52,949 nt of DNA from contig CAYMEK010000028.1 in assembly GCA_964389305.1 (NCBI GenBank), positions 1 through 52,949 of the forward strand. Reading direction: 5' to 3'. A program made the position numbers and the translations under genes. This document shows positions 15,539 to 23,382 of this stretch, piece by piece (within the stretch, counting starts at the first letter, position 1; every line of letters begins with the position of its first letter). The DNA comes from CAYMEK01 sp964389305 (GTDB lineage Bacteria; Spirochaetota; Spirochaetia; SZUA-6; DRHE01). Below the pieces are notes generated by a model. That model was not told the DNA's origin and made no database searches. It saw only the letters and a list, made by a program, of their open reading frames with translations.

Positions 15539-15612
15539 GTAGATCTTTTCTCCTCAACTGTCTGCCAGCTTCCGCCTCTTCAGGCTTCCCGTAATCTTCG
15601 AAACGCAAAGGG

Positions 15613-15642
15613 AATATACTCTAACGAATCGTGGCCGGTCAA
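15613..15642 (-). promoter_or_regulatory. Promoter of tRNA-Ala
   Basis: TTGACC (15642-15637) and TATATT (15618-15613) on the minus strand are 18 bases apart. Transcription would start near 15606, about 68 bases before the tRNA 5' end. Confidence 0.6.
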
Positions 15643-15680
15643 GTGGAGGCGGAAAATCGCTGCAGCCGAAGTCGGCCGCT

Positions 15681-15998
15681 CTAAACCTGTTTGCCAAGCT
15701 CCTTGAGGGCCTGCTCCTTTTCCTCGATTTGCTCCTTCAGCTCCAGGATGTCTTTTAGCAGGTCCTCGACATTTGCCTTGCCTACACTCGCCCGGCTCTT
15801 AATAACCAGCGCCTCATAGACCCGCACCCCCAACTGGCTGAACTTCTTCTCCGCCTGCCTTTCGAGCTGCATGATCTCATAATGCAGGAGTCCCTTTTCC
15901 CCCAGATCCCTGGCCTTCTCTCTCGCTTTACTCAGGATGTCCCGAGACGACTCCAGACCCTGGTTGACGACCTCTTCCATTCTTTCCCAAAAACTCAT
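15681..15998 (-). CDS. Small coiled-coil protein of unknown function
   Basis: This 105-residue protein starts MSFWERMEEVVNQGLESSRD. It is rich in Glu, Lys and Arg and helical almost throughout, with a clear coiled-coil ending (EDLLKDILELKEQIEEKEQA). I do not recognise a named family. ATG 15998 is chosen because AAAGGAG lies 8 bases upstream; upstream frame sequence is not supported. It lies between tRNA-Ala and a divergent zinc-protein/adk pair. A cell-envelope or stress-associated helper is conceivable, but the sequence does not show a function. Confidence 0.75.
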   Translation of the reverse strand: MSFWERMEEVVNQGLESSRDILSKAREKARDLGEKGLLHYEIMQLERQAEKKFSQLGVRVYEALVIKSRASVGKANVEDLLKDILELKEQIEEKEQALKELGKQV

Positions 15999-16125
15999 CT
16001 TTTTGCTCCTTTCAAGCCTGGAAAACCGTGTTATATTTAAGATAGCTGACAGGACGGCAGATGGCAACGAAATTGATGCCGATGCCGCCTGCAAGCGAGT
16101 TGGGGAGCTTTAAAGAACCGGGGCC

Positions 16126-16368
16126 ATGGAATACATCCGCTGCCGGAACTGCGGCAGGTATCTGAGCACCGAGCAGCTTATCCAGGGGGGATACTGCTCA
16201 GAGGATTGCTCTAACCGGTTTCTCGCCTGCACGACTTGCGGCCACTACTTTCAGATCGGAAAAGGGCATCTAGAACAATACTGCTGCCCGGACTGCTCGA
16301 TTCAATACAGGATCAACCGCTTCGAGGCGACCACACCGGCCGGAAGACTGGCAAAGGAGCTGATGTGA
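16126..16368 (+). CDS. Small zinc-ribbon protein coupled to adk
   Basis: This 80-residue protein has two repeated zinc-binding units: CRNC with YCSEDC in the first half (about residues 6-28), and CTTC with YCCPDC in the second (about 35-57). The tail (TPAGRLAKELM) is not cysteine-bearing. The stop overlaps the GTG start of adenylate kinase in the tetranucleotide-like ATGTGA, so adk translation is probably coupled to it. Nucleic-acid or protein binding is plausible. No function is established by the sequence. Confidence 0.8.
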   Translation: MEYIRCRNCGRYLSTEQLIQGGYCSEDCSNRFLACTTCGHYFQIGKGHLEQYCCPDCSIQYRINRFEATTPAGRLAKELM

Positions 16369-16991
16369 ATCTGATTTTCCTGGGCGCACCGGGGGCCGGT
16401 AAAGGCACATTGGCCTCCCGGCTACACAAGGAGCAAGGAATCCCTCATATTTCCACCGGCGATATCTTCCGGTGGGTTGTCAAGCAGGGAAGCGAGCTCG
16501 GCAGGAAAGTACAGGAAATCATGAGCAAGGGAGAGCTGGTTCCCGACTCGCTGACAGTCGAGCTGGTCAGGGAACGGCTATCAAAACCGGACACCCAAAA
16601 GGGCTTCATACTCGACGGTTTTCCCCGCACTGTTGCGCAGGCCGAGGCCCTGGACAGCTTCCAGAGGATCGACGCGGTCATCAACTTCCAAATCAGTGAC
16701 GAGAGGGTCATTCGCCGTCTATCCGGACGAAGGGTCTGCAGATCCTGCGGTGCGATCTACCACGTCGACAACCTGCCTCCTAAAGTGGAAGGAATCTGTG
16801 ACAACTGCGGCGGGCAGTTGTACATCCGGGACGACGACAAGATCGAATCGATTAAAAACCGGTTGAGGGTATACAAGGAGCAGACAGAGCCGCTCGTCGA
16901 ATATTACCGCCAGCAAGGTCTACTACGAAATATAGACTCCTCGAAATCACCCGAGGAGTCCCTGCTGCAGATACGGCAGATCCTGGAATAG
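16365..16991 (+). CDS. adk: Adenylate kinase (zinc-bearing LID)
   Basis: This 208-residue enzyme converts ATP + AMP to 2 ADP in the cytoplasm. It has the P-loop GAPGAGKGT (about residues 7-15), STGDIFR (about 30), GFILDGFPRT (about 80-89) and the long LID with a zinc site formed by CRSC (about 125-128) and CDNC (about 145-148). GTG 16365 follows AAAGGAG and overlaps the stop of the zinc-ribbon gene. The frame is open upstream, but the conserved N-terminus begins here. Confidence 0.96.
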   Translation: MNLIFLGAPGAGKGTLASRLHKEQGIPHISTGDIFRWVVKQGSELGRKVQEIMSKGELVPDSLTVELVRERLSKPDTQKGFILDGFPRTVAQAEALDSFQRIDAVINFQISDERVIRRLSGRRVCRSCGAIYHVDNLPPKVEGICDNCGGQLYIRDDDKIESIKNRLRVYKEQTEPLVEYYRQQGLLRNIDSSKSPEESLLQIRQILE

Positions 16992-17019
16992 CCTCCCGGC
17001 TGAGGGGAATTGAATTGTG

Positions 17020-17946
17020 TCAGCTCCCACCGCCTTCCTGAAGGGCCGGGGGGAGAAGTCCGTTTCGCTCCAACAGGGCTGTTACTCTCTCCCTTTCCAG
17101 TAAATCCGGGGAGTCCAGCAGCTCCCGCAGTTTCTCTTCATCTTTGAAGCCGGCGCTCAAAGCCTGAGACAGGTCGGTCAAGCCCCGATCAGGATCCTCG
17201 ATCCTGGCAAGCCGTATAAAAGCACTGTAGAACCAAGCCTCGGCGAGCCCCTCGTCATAGGTCAGCGCCTCGGCATACGCGTCCAGGGCTCGATCGTAGC
17301 GCTCAAGGAGTCGATACCCATCGCCCAGCAGCTTGTAGGCCTCAGCCTCGTCAGGGCGCTGCTGTAGATAGCGCTCCAAGACTTCGACGGACTGCTCGGG
17401 TAGATTCAGCTCGAGGAACAGCCTGCCCTGATTGTACAGCGCTTCGAGATCCTCCGGATCGTTTTCTAGAACCGCACTGAAGGCAGCCAAAGCAGATTCC
17501 AGCTTGTCCTGTTTCCACAACACTATCCCCAGGTTGTACAGCGCCTTGTTGTTCTCCGGAGATCGCGCCACTATCCGCTCGTAGATCTCTATGGCTTGCT
17601 CGTTTTTCTGCTGTGCATAATAGGAAAAAGCCAAAGCTTCCTGCAAGCTCTGGTTGTCCGGATCCTGGACTAAAAGGTCCTGCAGCACAGGCTCGGCCTC
17701 CGCTGCCCGGCCGGCTTCAATGAGAACCAGGGCCAGGTTATAGTAGGCTTTCCTGTTTTCACGGTCGATGCTAATCGCTTTTTCATAGAAAAGTATAGCC
17801 TTGTCGTATCTGCCCAGTTCGTAGTAGGCATTCCCGAGATTGTAATACTCCAGGGCTAGCTCCGGACCGCGGATCGTACTGATACACGAACACAGAGGTG
17901 CGAACAGGAGAGAAACAGCAAAGATCCTACGTGCTCTGGCGCTCAT
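17020..17946 (-). CDS. TPR-repeat lipoprotein
   Basis: This 308-residue protein has a signal sequence ending in a lipobox (FAPLC, Cys near residue 19), so it is probably a lipid-anchored envelope protein. About seven tetratricopeptide repeats follow, for example ALEYYNLGNAYYELGRYDKA and KALYNLGIVLWKQDKLESA. TPR proteins act as docking scaffolds, and the partner is unknown. It is divergently transcribed from the HAD gene, with 31 bases between starts, and convergent with adk. The ribosome site is weak. Confidence 0.88.
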   Translation of the reverse strand: MSARARRIFAVSLLFAPLCSCISTIRGPELALEYYNLGNAYYELGRYDKAILFYEKAISIDRENRKAYYNLALVLIEAGRAAEAEPVLQDLLVQDPDNQSLQEALAFSYYAQQKNEQAIEIYERIVARSPENNKALYNLGIVLWKQDKLESALAAFSAVLENDPEDLEALYNQGRLFLELNLPEQSVEVLERYLQQRPDEAEAYKLLGDGYRLLERYDRALDAYAEALTYDEGLAEAWFYSAFIRLARIEDPDRGLTDLSQALSAGFKDEEKLRELLDSPDLLERERVTALLERNGLLPPALQEGGGS

Positions 17947-17977
17947 GACGGTATAGCATATAGAATTAGCAGCGATT

Positions 17978-18739
17978 ATGGAAGGATTGGTGTTTCTGGA
18001 CTTCGACGGGGTAATCTGCGATTCCCTGCTCGAATGCCTGGTAAGCTCTTGGGAGGCGTACTTCCGGCTTTATCTCCGAAAGACTCCCGCCTCAGTCGAT
18101 TTCTCTTTGCTCAGGCAGTTCTCCCTCCTCAGACCGTACGTACGTTCCGGAGAGGATTTCGTCCTGGTCCAGGAGCTCATCGCCGCCGGTACTCCGATTC
18201 ATTCCCAGGAGGCGTTCGATCGAGAGCTGGAACAAAGGGGTAAGGAACGAATCAGCCTCTACAGGGAGCTTTTTTACTCAGCTCGGTCAGAGATGCTGGA
18301 ATCGCGGCAAGGATACTGGATCGCTTTGAACAAGATCTACCCTCACGTGAGCAAGCTCTTGCCCCGATGGGCGAAAAACCCGTGCTTCTACATACTATCC
18401 ACCAAGGAACCGAGCTACATCCTGGCTATCCTGGGATCCGTTGGGATTCGCTTCAATCCTCAACGGATTCTGAGCTGTGGCCGCAGCGGAAAGGCCCAGA
18501 CCATAATGAGGACTCTGGCCCGCAGCGGCATGAGCCGGGCTGTGTTCATTGACGACCAGATCGACTACCTGGTTGGGGAGGGACTCAGGGACGGCCCCAT
18601 TACCGGATTTCTCGCCTCCTGGGGGTATGTGAAGGAGCAATGGCTCGATGGTTCCCAGCCGGTCGCTGTGCTGAGACCGGGGGAACTCCAGACAATTCTC
18701 GATAGATGGCTCCAGTGCTGTCCGCTTCCGGGTCCCTAG
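17978..18739 (+). CDS. HAD-superfamily hydrolase, function unknown
   Basis: This 253-residue protein has HAD motif I at the N-terminus (LVFLDFDGVICDS), a motif II candidate (CFYILSTKE near residue 138) and an acidic motif IV (AVFIDDQIDYL near 190). The insertion between motifs I and II is long and helical, like a C1-type cap. A phosphatase of a small phosphorylated substrate is likely, but the substrate is not visible. It is convergent with the glycosyltransferase gene, with 37 bases between stops. Confidence 0.82.
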   Translation: MEGLVFLDFDGVICDSLLECLVSSWEAYFRLYLRKTPASVDFSLLRQFSLLRPYVRSGEDFVLVQELIAAGTPIHSQEAFDRELEQRGKERISLYRELFYSARSEMLESRQGYWIALNKIYPHVSKLLPRWAKNPCFYILSTKEPSYILAILGSVGIRFNPQRILSCGRSGKAQTIMRTLARSGMSRAVFIDDQIDYLVGEGLRDGPITGFLASWGYVKEQWLDGSQPVAVLRPGELQTILDRWLQCCPLPGP

Positions 18740-18776
18740 ACCGTGGAGCTTCCCGTGGCCCGTCTCCGGCTTGAGT

Positions 18777-19979
18777 TCACTCTCCTCTGCCCGGCGGTTG
18801 CCTCCGAACGGCCCGCCAGCGGTTTCCCTTCCACCGTAAAGGAACCTTTAATATGCTTAAGACAGTGACAAAGCTGTAGAACACCATAAAGAAACAGGTA
18901 TAGGGCACCAGGCGAAGCAAATAAGCAGCCCTGTCCCGCCGGTAGAGTATTCCAGCGAGAAAAGCCATGAGGCCGACGCTGAAAAAAGAGGCAGCCGGGA
19001 GTATGAACAAGACGGGTAAAAACAGTGCGGCAGGAACCGCCAGCACACTGGCGATGAGAAACAGGGTGATAAACCGGTAGCCCAGCCGGGTGGAAAAATC
19101 CCGGTGATAGAAGCCTCCGCTATTCCAGCGCAGGTGCTGATTGATGAAATCCGTCCACGATTCCTGTGGAAGGGTCTCGATCATGGTATCCTTCCTGGTC
19201 GACACTCTGACCTTCCATTTCTCTCTGCCTGCAGCGGCCGCCAGGGCGGCATCTTCGGTGAGGGTATAGCCGAGACTCCGGAATCCTCCAATGGCATCGA
19301 TCATGGCCCTGCGGGCAGCCAGGTTGTTCCCAAAGCAGCTCCCGGGCAGGCCCAATCCGGCCGTGGCCGAGCTCCATTGGTTGATAAGAGGCTGATCGAA
19401 AGCCTGAAATTCCCCGAAAAATCCCCGAGCGGGGCTCAGGGATAGCTGTCCGAACACCACCCCCACGCGAGGATCGAGAAAATAGGGAAGCAAATTCGCC
19501 ACCCAGGAAGCGGGAACCACACAATCGGCGTCGGTAAACACGAATACATCGCCGCTGGCTCTCGAGACGGCGATATCGAGGGCAAACTGCTTTGGACCCA
19601 TGTCCACCGGATCTTCCCTGTTTTCGATCACTTTAATCCGATCTCCATGTTTCCTGCGAAACTCCTGCATGATCGCCAGGGTTCGATCCACCGAACGGTC
19701 GCTCAGCAGAACAATCTCGAAATCCTGGAAATCCTGAGACTCCAGGGCTGACAGCAGTCTGGGCAGGTTCTTCTGTTCGTCCTTGGCCACGACGATCACC
19801 GAAACAGCCAGCGGTATCGGCGGGCGAGCACCCGCTGCCTGCAACAGGTCACGCAGTCGGTTAAGTAGAATTCCGATGGCACATACCAGATGAATCGCCA
19901 CGATAACCCCGGAGAACAAAACGCTTCCGTAGAGGAAGGCTTCCTCACACATAGACTCCGATGATAGCGAATAATCCAC
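18777..19979 (-). CDS. Membrane glycosyltransferase, family GT2
   Basis: This 400-residue protein has an N-terminal membrane helix, then a GT-A domain (VSVIVVAKDEQKNLPRLL near residue 58, VFTDADCVVPASWV near 150, TEDAALAAAAGREKW near 240, the QHLRW QxxRW-type motif near 282) and about three C-terminal membrane helices. It resembles enzymes that add sugars to lipid carriers. GTG 19979 is the longest start; ATG 19952 with CGGAG upstream is an alternative. The divergent neighbour is an acyltransferase, so a role in envelope glycolipid synthesis is plausible. Confidence 0.88.
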   Translation of the reverse strand: MDYSLSSESMCEEAFLYGSVLFSGVIVAIHLVCAIGILLNRLRDLLQAAGARPPIPLAVSVIVVAKDEQKNLPRLLSALESQDFQDFEIVLLSDRSVDRTLAIMQEFRRKHGDRIKVIENREDPVDMGPKQFALDIAVSRASGDVFVFTDADCVVPASWVANLLPYFLDPRVGVVFGQLSLSPARGFFGEFQAFDQPLINQWSSATAGLGLPGSCFGNNLAARRAMIDAIGGFRSLGYTLTEDAALAAAAGREKWKVRVSTRKDTMIETLPQESWTDFINQHLRWNSGGFYHRDFSTRLGYRFITLFLIASVLAVPAALFLPVLFILPAASFFSVGLMAFLAGILYRRDRAAYLLRLVPYTCFFMVFYSFVTVLSILKVPLRWKGNRWRAVRRQPPGRGE

Positions 19980-20017
19980 CTTTTCACAATTGAAAAAAGC
20001 ATGCTACTCTGGGTACC

Positions 20018-20770
20018 GTGATTGGGATGGCTCTTGCACTCATCTGCATCGGCTTCGTCACGGTGATGTGGGATATACGGCTGCGTATCTCTTATTCCTG
20101 CTATGGTCGTGAAGATTTCCAGCGTTTCAACCGCGTTCAGCAGAAAGGGCTGCGCACCCTGATCGCCATAGTGAAGATCTACGCGGACTTCCGGATCATA
20201 GTCGAGGAGGCTATCGCCGGGAAGCTGCCCCGGCAGTTTATGGTTCTGAGCAACCATCAGAGCCTGGCCGACATTCCTGTGCTGGCCTATGTCTTTTCTC
20301 CTCGTATTGTGGGTTTCGTAGCCAAAAGCGAGCTCGCGCGGGGACTGCCCTCGTTCTCCTTTGCACTGCGAAAGGGCAAGCACGCCCTTATCAGCCGGAG
20401 GGGAGAGTTCAGCTCAGCCCACAAAGAGCTGATAAAACTGGCGAAATACTCCCGTGAGGGTGTGTGTCCGACCGTATTTCCCGAAGGAACCCGATCACGA
20501 ACGGGTCGAGTCGGGTCGTTTCATAGCGCGGCGGTTCGTACTATTCTAAATAAGGTTTCTATGCCCGTCCTCTCGGTAGCGTTAGACGGGGGTTTGCGCA
20601 TCGCCCGTATTAGAGGGTTGCTGACCAACCTTCGCAACTGCAGGTACCGGGTGAAATTCCTTTCTCTCTACCCTCCTACGAACGATCGCGCCGAGATCAA
20701 GGATATCGTCCGTAAATCCCATGAGGAAATTTCTCGACAGGTGAAGCTATGGAGAAGCAATCAGAAGTAG
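20018..20770 (+). CDS. Lysophospholipid acyltransferase-like protein (PlsC family)
   Basis: This 250-residue acyltransferase has an N-terminal hydrophobic helix (MIGMALALICIGFVTVM), the HX4D catalytic motif in SNHQSLADIP (about residue 76) and the second PlsC block FPEGTRSRTG (about 153). It should transfer an acyl chain to a lysophospholipid or another lipid precursor at the membrane. GTG 20018 is the longest start; ATG 20027 is an alternative. Its last 22 bases overlap the next gene. Confidence 0.86.
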   Translation: MIGMALALICIGFVTVMWDIRLRISYSCYGREDFQRFNRVQQKGLRTLIAIVKIYADFRIIVEEAIAGKLPRQFMVLSNHQSLADIPVLAYVFSPRIVGFVAKSELARGLPSFSFALRKGKHALISRRGEFSSAHKELIKLAKYSREGVCPTVFPEGTRSRTGRVGSFHSAAVRTILNKVSMPVLSVALDGGLRIARIRGLLTNLRNCRYRVKFLSLYPPTNDRAEIKDIVRKSHEEISRQVKLWRSNQK

Positions 20771-21228
20771 AGCAGTACTGGCAAAACAAAGAGCAGGAGC
20801 TGGGCGAGCCGATTCTCATGAAATCCCTCTCCCACACCTACTACCGCGGTATCCAGGATACCTACGGGATTCTTTACTCCTCGGCAAGCTATCTCGTGTA
20901 CGAGTACTCCAAGAAGGGACGTAAATCGATACTAGAATCCCTGTTTTCCAGGCCCGGCGGAGGGGAGCTCACCGAAAACGTGACTTTCGCCAGGAAAGAT
21001 ATCAGGAGATCAGCGCTGGTCAATTCCGGCATGGCCCGCTCCTGGATTCGCAAGGCACTGAGACCGGCCGAGGTCCTGGAGAGGCTGAAAAGAACACGGC
21101 CGAACCCCGTGGTAGACGCGCTGATCGGCACCGTTCTATGCGTGTGCACCAACACCGACTATATCGTGTTCGACACCCCTGAAAACCGGCAGTGGCGTGA
21201 GTATCTACAGGCTGCAGTCGAAAAATAG
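20749..21228 (+). CDS. Conserved-looking protein of unknown function
   Basis: This 159-residue protein starts MEKQSEVEQYWQNKEQELG. Its start overlaps the acyltransferase by 22 bases, so it is co-translated with it. It has YYRGIQDTYGILYSSASYLVYEYSKKG in the middle and ends with TDYIVFDTPENRQWREYLQ, which looks like a mixed alpha/beta fold. There is no signal peptide or motif that I can name. The operon position suggests a role linked to lipid acylation or envelope assembly. Confidence 0.7.
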   Translation: MEKQSEVEQYWQNKEQELGEPILMKSLSHTYYRGIQDTYGILYSSASYLVYEYSKKGRKSILESLFSRPGGGELTENVTFARKDIRRSALVNSGMARSWIRKALRPAEVLERLKRTRPNPVVDALIGTVLCVCTNTDYIVFDTPENRQWREYLQAAVEK

Positions 21229-21249
21229 GCAGGCGGAAAAGCCCTGCCT
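21221..21249 (-). terminator. Second terminator after the small zinc-ribbon gene
   Basis: On the minus strand AGGCAGG, a 9-base loop and CCTGCCT are followed by ATTTTT. It backs up the terminator at 21270-21314 and overlaps the end of the plus-strand gene 20749-21228. Confidence 0.6.
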
Positions 21250-21269
21250 GCGATCCCGGTAAACATCCG

Positions 21270-21314
21270 AAAAAAAGAAAGCCGCGCGCGATCATCAGAT
21301 GACCGGGTGCGGCT
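21270..21314 (-). terminator. Rho-independent terminator of the small zinc-ribbon gene
   Basis: AGCCGC pairs with GCGGCT, with further pairs inside (CGGTCAT with ATGATCG), and the minus-strand 3' side runs into TTTCTTTTTTT. It lies about 40 bases after the stop codon. Confidence 0.72.
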
Positions 21315-21355
21315 CCATCTCCTGGATACCAGGCTTGCCGAATAACCGACAGCTT

Positions 21356-21529
21356 TCAGTATTTAAAATCGCTCGGCCGGCGTTCGGTACGGTTACACTT
21401 GTTGCAGGCGGCGATGTTCTTGAGCTTACCGTTGGCGAAGACCGACTTCATCTTGATCTCACCGCCGCAGGTGCAGAAAAACTGCTGTGTAACCACGTTC
21501 ACTCGAGCGTTCTTGCTGATTTCAGCCAT
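21356..21529 (-). CDS. Small zinc-ribbon protein, 57 residues
   Basis: The protein starts MAEISKNARVNVVTQQFF and carries C19-x-C21 and C42-x2-C45, then a basic tail (RTERRPSDFKY). The spacing suits a zinc ribbon, and the size and charge resemble a ribosome- or RNA-associated protein. GGAGGAG lies about 9 bases before ATG 21529. It has its own promoter (21696-21723), a 160-base structured leader and two terminators, so it is a monocistronic gene and not a chance frame. I do not recognise a named family. Confidence 0.85.
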   Translation of the reverse strand: MAEISKNARVNVVTQQFFCTCGGEIKMKSVFANGKLKNIAACNKCNRTERRPSDFKY

Positions 21530-21570
21530 AGCTTTTGCTCCTCCTTACTACTTTCGGGTTCACTAACTGT

Positions 21571-21613
21571 CTGCTTTCTGAAGCAGCTTGCCCGAGGCTG
21601 GCTGCCTCCGGGC
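21571..21613 (-). promoter_or_regulatory. Two hairpins in the leader of the small zinc-ribbon gene
   Basis: CTGCTT-TCTG-AAGCAG (21571-21586) is a perfect 6-pair hairpin. GCCCGAGGC with GCCTCCGGGC (21590-21613) makes a strong second stem with one bulge. Both lie between the promoter and the start codon. Autoregulation by the encoded RNA-binding-like protein is a possible but untested idea. Confidence 0.5.
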
Positions 21614-21695
21614 GAACCACCTTTGATATGAGCGAACTGCTTCTTGTGTCCGTACCAAGAAACAGGGTAAACTTCGCTACCAAAAAACCAGATGA

Positions 21696-21723
21696 AATAT
21701 ACTCATTTTCAATGATTCGTCAA
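21696..21723 (-). promoter_or_regulatory. Promoter of the small zinc-ribbon gene
   Basis: TTGACG (21723-21718) and TATATT (21701-21696) on the minus strand are 16 bases apart. The start would be near 21689, giving a leader of about 160 bases. Confidence 0.6.
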
Positions 21724-21749
21724 GTACCTCGAGGGGAAAAAGGACGCCG

Positions 21750-22460
21750 ATGAGCAGCTACAGGGGCTTTATCCTCGACGCCGACAACACGCTGTTTGAC
21801 TTCAACCGTGCCGAGCGAGAAGCCTTGGAAGAAGCGTTGAAAATAAACGGCTATGCTTCCTGCCCGCCTGAGAGCTACGAGCTTTATCATGCCATCAACG
21901 AGCAGCTCTGGAGACTTTTCGAACAAGGCGCCGTTTCCCAGGACGAGCTACGGACAGAGCGTTTCCGGCTGCTTCTCCAGTCCTTACCCCGAAGCGGCGG
22001 CCGAGCGGCAGAACCACAGAAGCTCGGACAGGACTACATCGCCTGCTTGAGCTCGAAAGGCTACCTGTTGCCCCATGCCTTCCAGGTGCTGCACTGTTTG
22101 TCCTCCAGGACTTCCCTGGTCCTGGTCTCCAACGGCATTCCTACGGTCCAAAGAGGGAGAATCGCCCGCTCGGGGATCGGCCGGTTCTTTAAGTCCGTCT
22201 TAATATCGGGGGAACTCGGGATTTCCAAGCCTGACCCGACGATTTTTCGGCTGGCCCTGGGGCTGTTGCGCCTCCCGGGCGATTCGGTGCTCTGCGTCGG
22301 CGACAGCCCGAGCTCCGACATCAGGGGAGGGTATCAGGCAGGGCTGGATACTTGCTGGTATGCGCCCCGAACAGCCCGGTATCCTCGGCAGGAGCCGCGG
22401 CCTACCTATCGGATTCGGGATCTACGCCAGCTCCTTGATTTTCCAATCGAGGAAGGGTAA
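21750..22460 (+). CDS. HAD-family phosphatase, YjjG/nucleotidase-like
   Basis: This 236-residue hydrolase has motif I GFILDADNTLFDF (about residue 6), motif II LVLVSNGIPTVQRGRI (about 125), motif III KPDPTIFRLAL (about 158) and motif IV CVGDSPSSDIRGG (about 188). The DADNT form of motif I is typical of pyrimidine-nucleotidase YjjG relatives, which remove phosphate from (d)UMP-type or damaged nucleotides. A short plus-strand transcript probably starts in the leader region of the opposite gene. Substrate is not certain. Confidence 0.86.
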   Translation: MSSYRGFILDADNTLFDFNRAEREALEEALKINGYASCPPESYELYHAINEQLWRLFEQGAVSQDELRTERFRLLLQSLPRSGGRAAEPQKLGQDYIACLSSKGYLLPHAFQVLHCLSSRTSLVLVSNGIPTVQRGRIARSGIGRFFKSVLISGELGISKPDPTIFRLALGLLRLPGDSVLCVGDSPSSDIRGGYQAGLDTCWYAPRTARYPRQEPRPTYRIRDLRQLLDFPIEEG

Positions 22461-22503
22461 GCCGGCGTCCCGCGATATTCTCCCGGATGTCGGGCGCCGG
22501 CTT
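22459..22503. terminator. Strong GC hairpin between convergent genes
   Basis: AAGCCGGCG...CGCCGGCTT (9 pairs) continues after a bulge as CCCG/CGGG. It sits exactly between the ends of the HAD gene and ricT. There is no T-run on either side, so it could slow polymerase from both directions without being a classical terminator. Confidence 0.5.
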
Positions 22504-22514
22504 GGCGAGACTGC

Positions 22515-23363
22515 TCAGCTTTCGCGAATCTGCCACTGCTCACGCTTGGAATCGTAGGAAAAGCTCTGAAAGTCCAGGAACTTCGTGGTTCCGTTTTCTC
22601 CTTCCATCTTGATCTGCCTCGTAAAGATGTTCACATCGACAACCTTGAACATCCCTTCCCCGGTTCTGAGACGGAGGCCTTCGGGAGGAAGAGTCTTACG
22701 GATGTCCCTGTAGGTTTCGTACTCGTAGGCCAGACAGCACAGCAGGCGTCCGCAGGGACCGGATATCTTCATAGAGTTCAGGGTCAGGTTCTGCTCCTTG
22801 GCCATCTTGATCGATACGGCATGCAGCTTGTCGGTGATGCCGTGACAGCAGAAGGTACGGCCGCAGACGCCGACGCCGCCCACAACCCGAGCCTCGTCTC
22901 GGACCCCTATCTGTCGCAGCTCAATGCGGGTCTTGAAGATGCCGACCAGGTCCTTTACCAGCTGTCTGAAGTCCACCCGGTTCTCGGCTGTAAAGTAGAA
23001 GAGGATCTTAGAGCCGTCGATAAGATAATGAGCACTGACCAGTTTCATATCCAGCCCGTGTTCGGCGATCTTGTGCTGGCAGGTCTTGAAGGCCTCACCT
23101 TCCCTGCCCTTGTTCTGCTCGTAGCTCTCCCAATCTTCCCTGGATGCCCTGCGCGTGATTTTCTGGGCCTCTTTCCCGTCTGCATCGCAAACACGCACCA
23201 TACCCTGCACACAGCCCAGCTCCTGCCCATAGCGGGTGGGAACGATAACCAGATCTTTCGGCTTCAACTCCAGGCTGTGTTCACAGCTATACAGGTCCGT
23301 TGCACTGCAGTGAAGAATCTTTACACGATAGAGGGTTTGCAAATCAGCCTGCTGCCCGTCCAT
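22515..23363 (-). CDS. ricT: RicT/YaaT-like PSP1-domain protein
   Basis: This 282-residue protein is a homologue of Bacillus RicT (YaaT), which with RicA and RicF binds iron-sulfur clusters and steers RNase Y. The PSP1 domain is at about residues 60-220. Two CxxxxCC sets are visible, CGRTFCC (about 171-177) and CGRLLCC (about 205-211), matching the cluster ligands of RicT. An rny gene is present in this window at 49977-51506, which makes a functional link plausible. RicA and RicF are not seen here. It forms an operon with yaaR (19 bases apart), as in Bacillus. Confidence 0.86.
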   Translation of the reverse strand: MDGQQADLQTLYRVKILHCSATDLYSCEHSLELKPKDLVIVPTRYGQELGCVQGMVRVCDADGKEAQKITRRASREDWESYEQNKGREGEAFKTCQHKIAEHGLDMKLVSAHYLIDGSKILFYFTAENRVDFRQLVKDLVGIFKTRIELRQIGVRDEARVVGGVGVCGRTFCCHGITDKLHAVSIKMAKEQNLTLNSMKISGPCGRLLCCLAYEYETYRDIRKTLPPEGLRLRTGEGMFKVVDVNIFTRQIKMEGENGTTKFLDFQSFSYDSKREQWQIRES

Positions 23364-23382
23364 GTTTCCCTCTCTAGCTTTT

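Noticed and set aside
15395..15706. Plus-strand frame of 103 codons containing WGFEPQTYGLQSHRSSQ
   Set aside because: This is the familiar artefact of reading through the antisense strand of a tRNA gene. The tRNA-Ala on the minus strand explains it fully.
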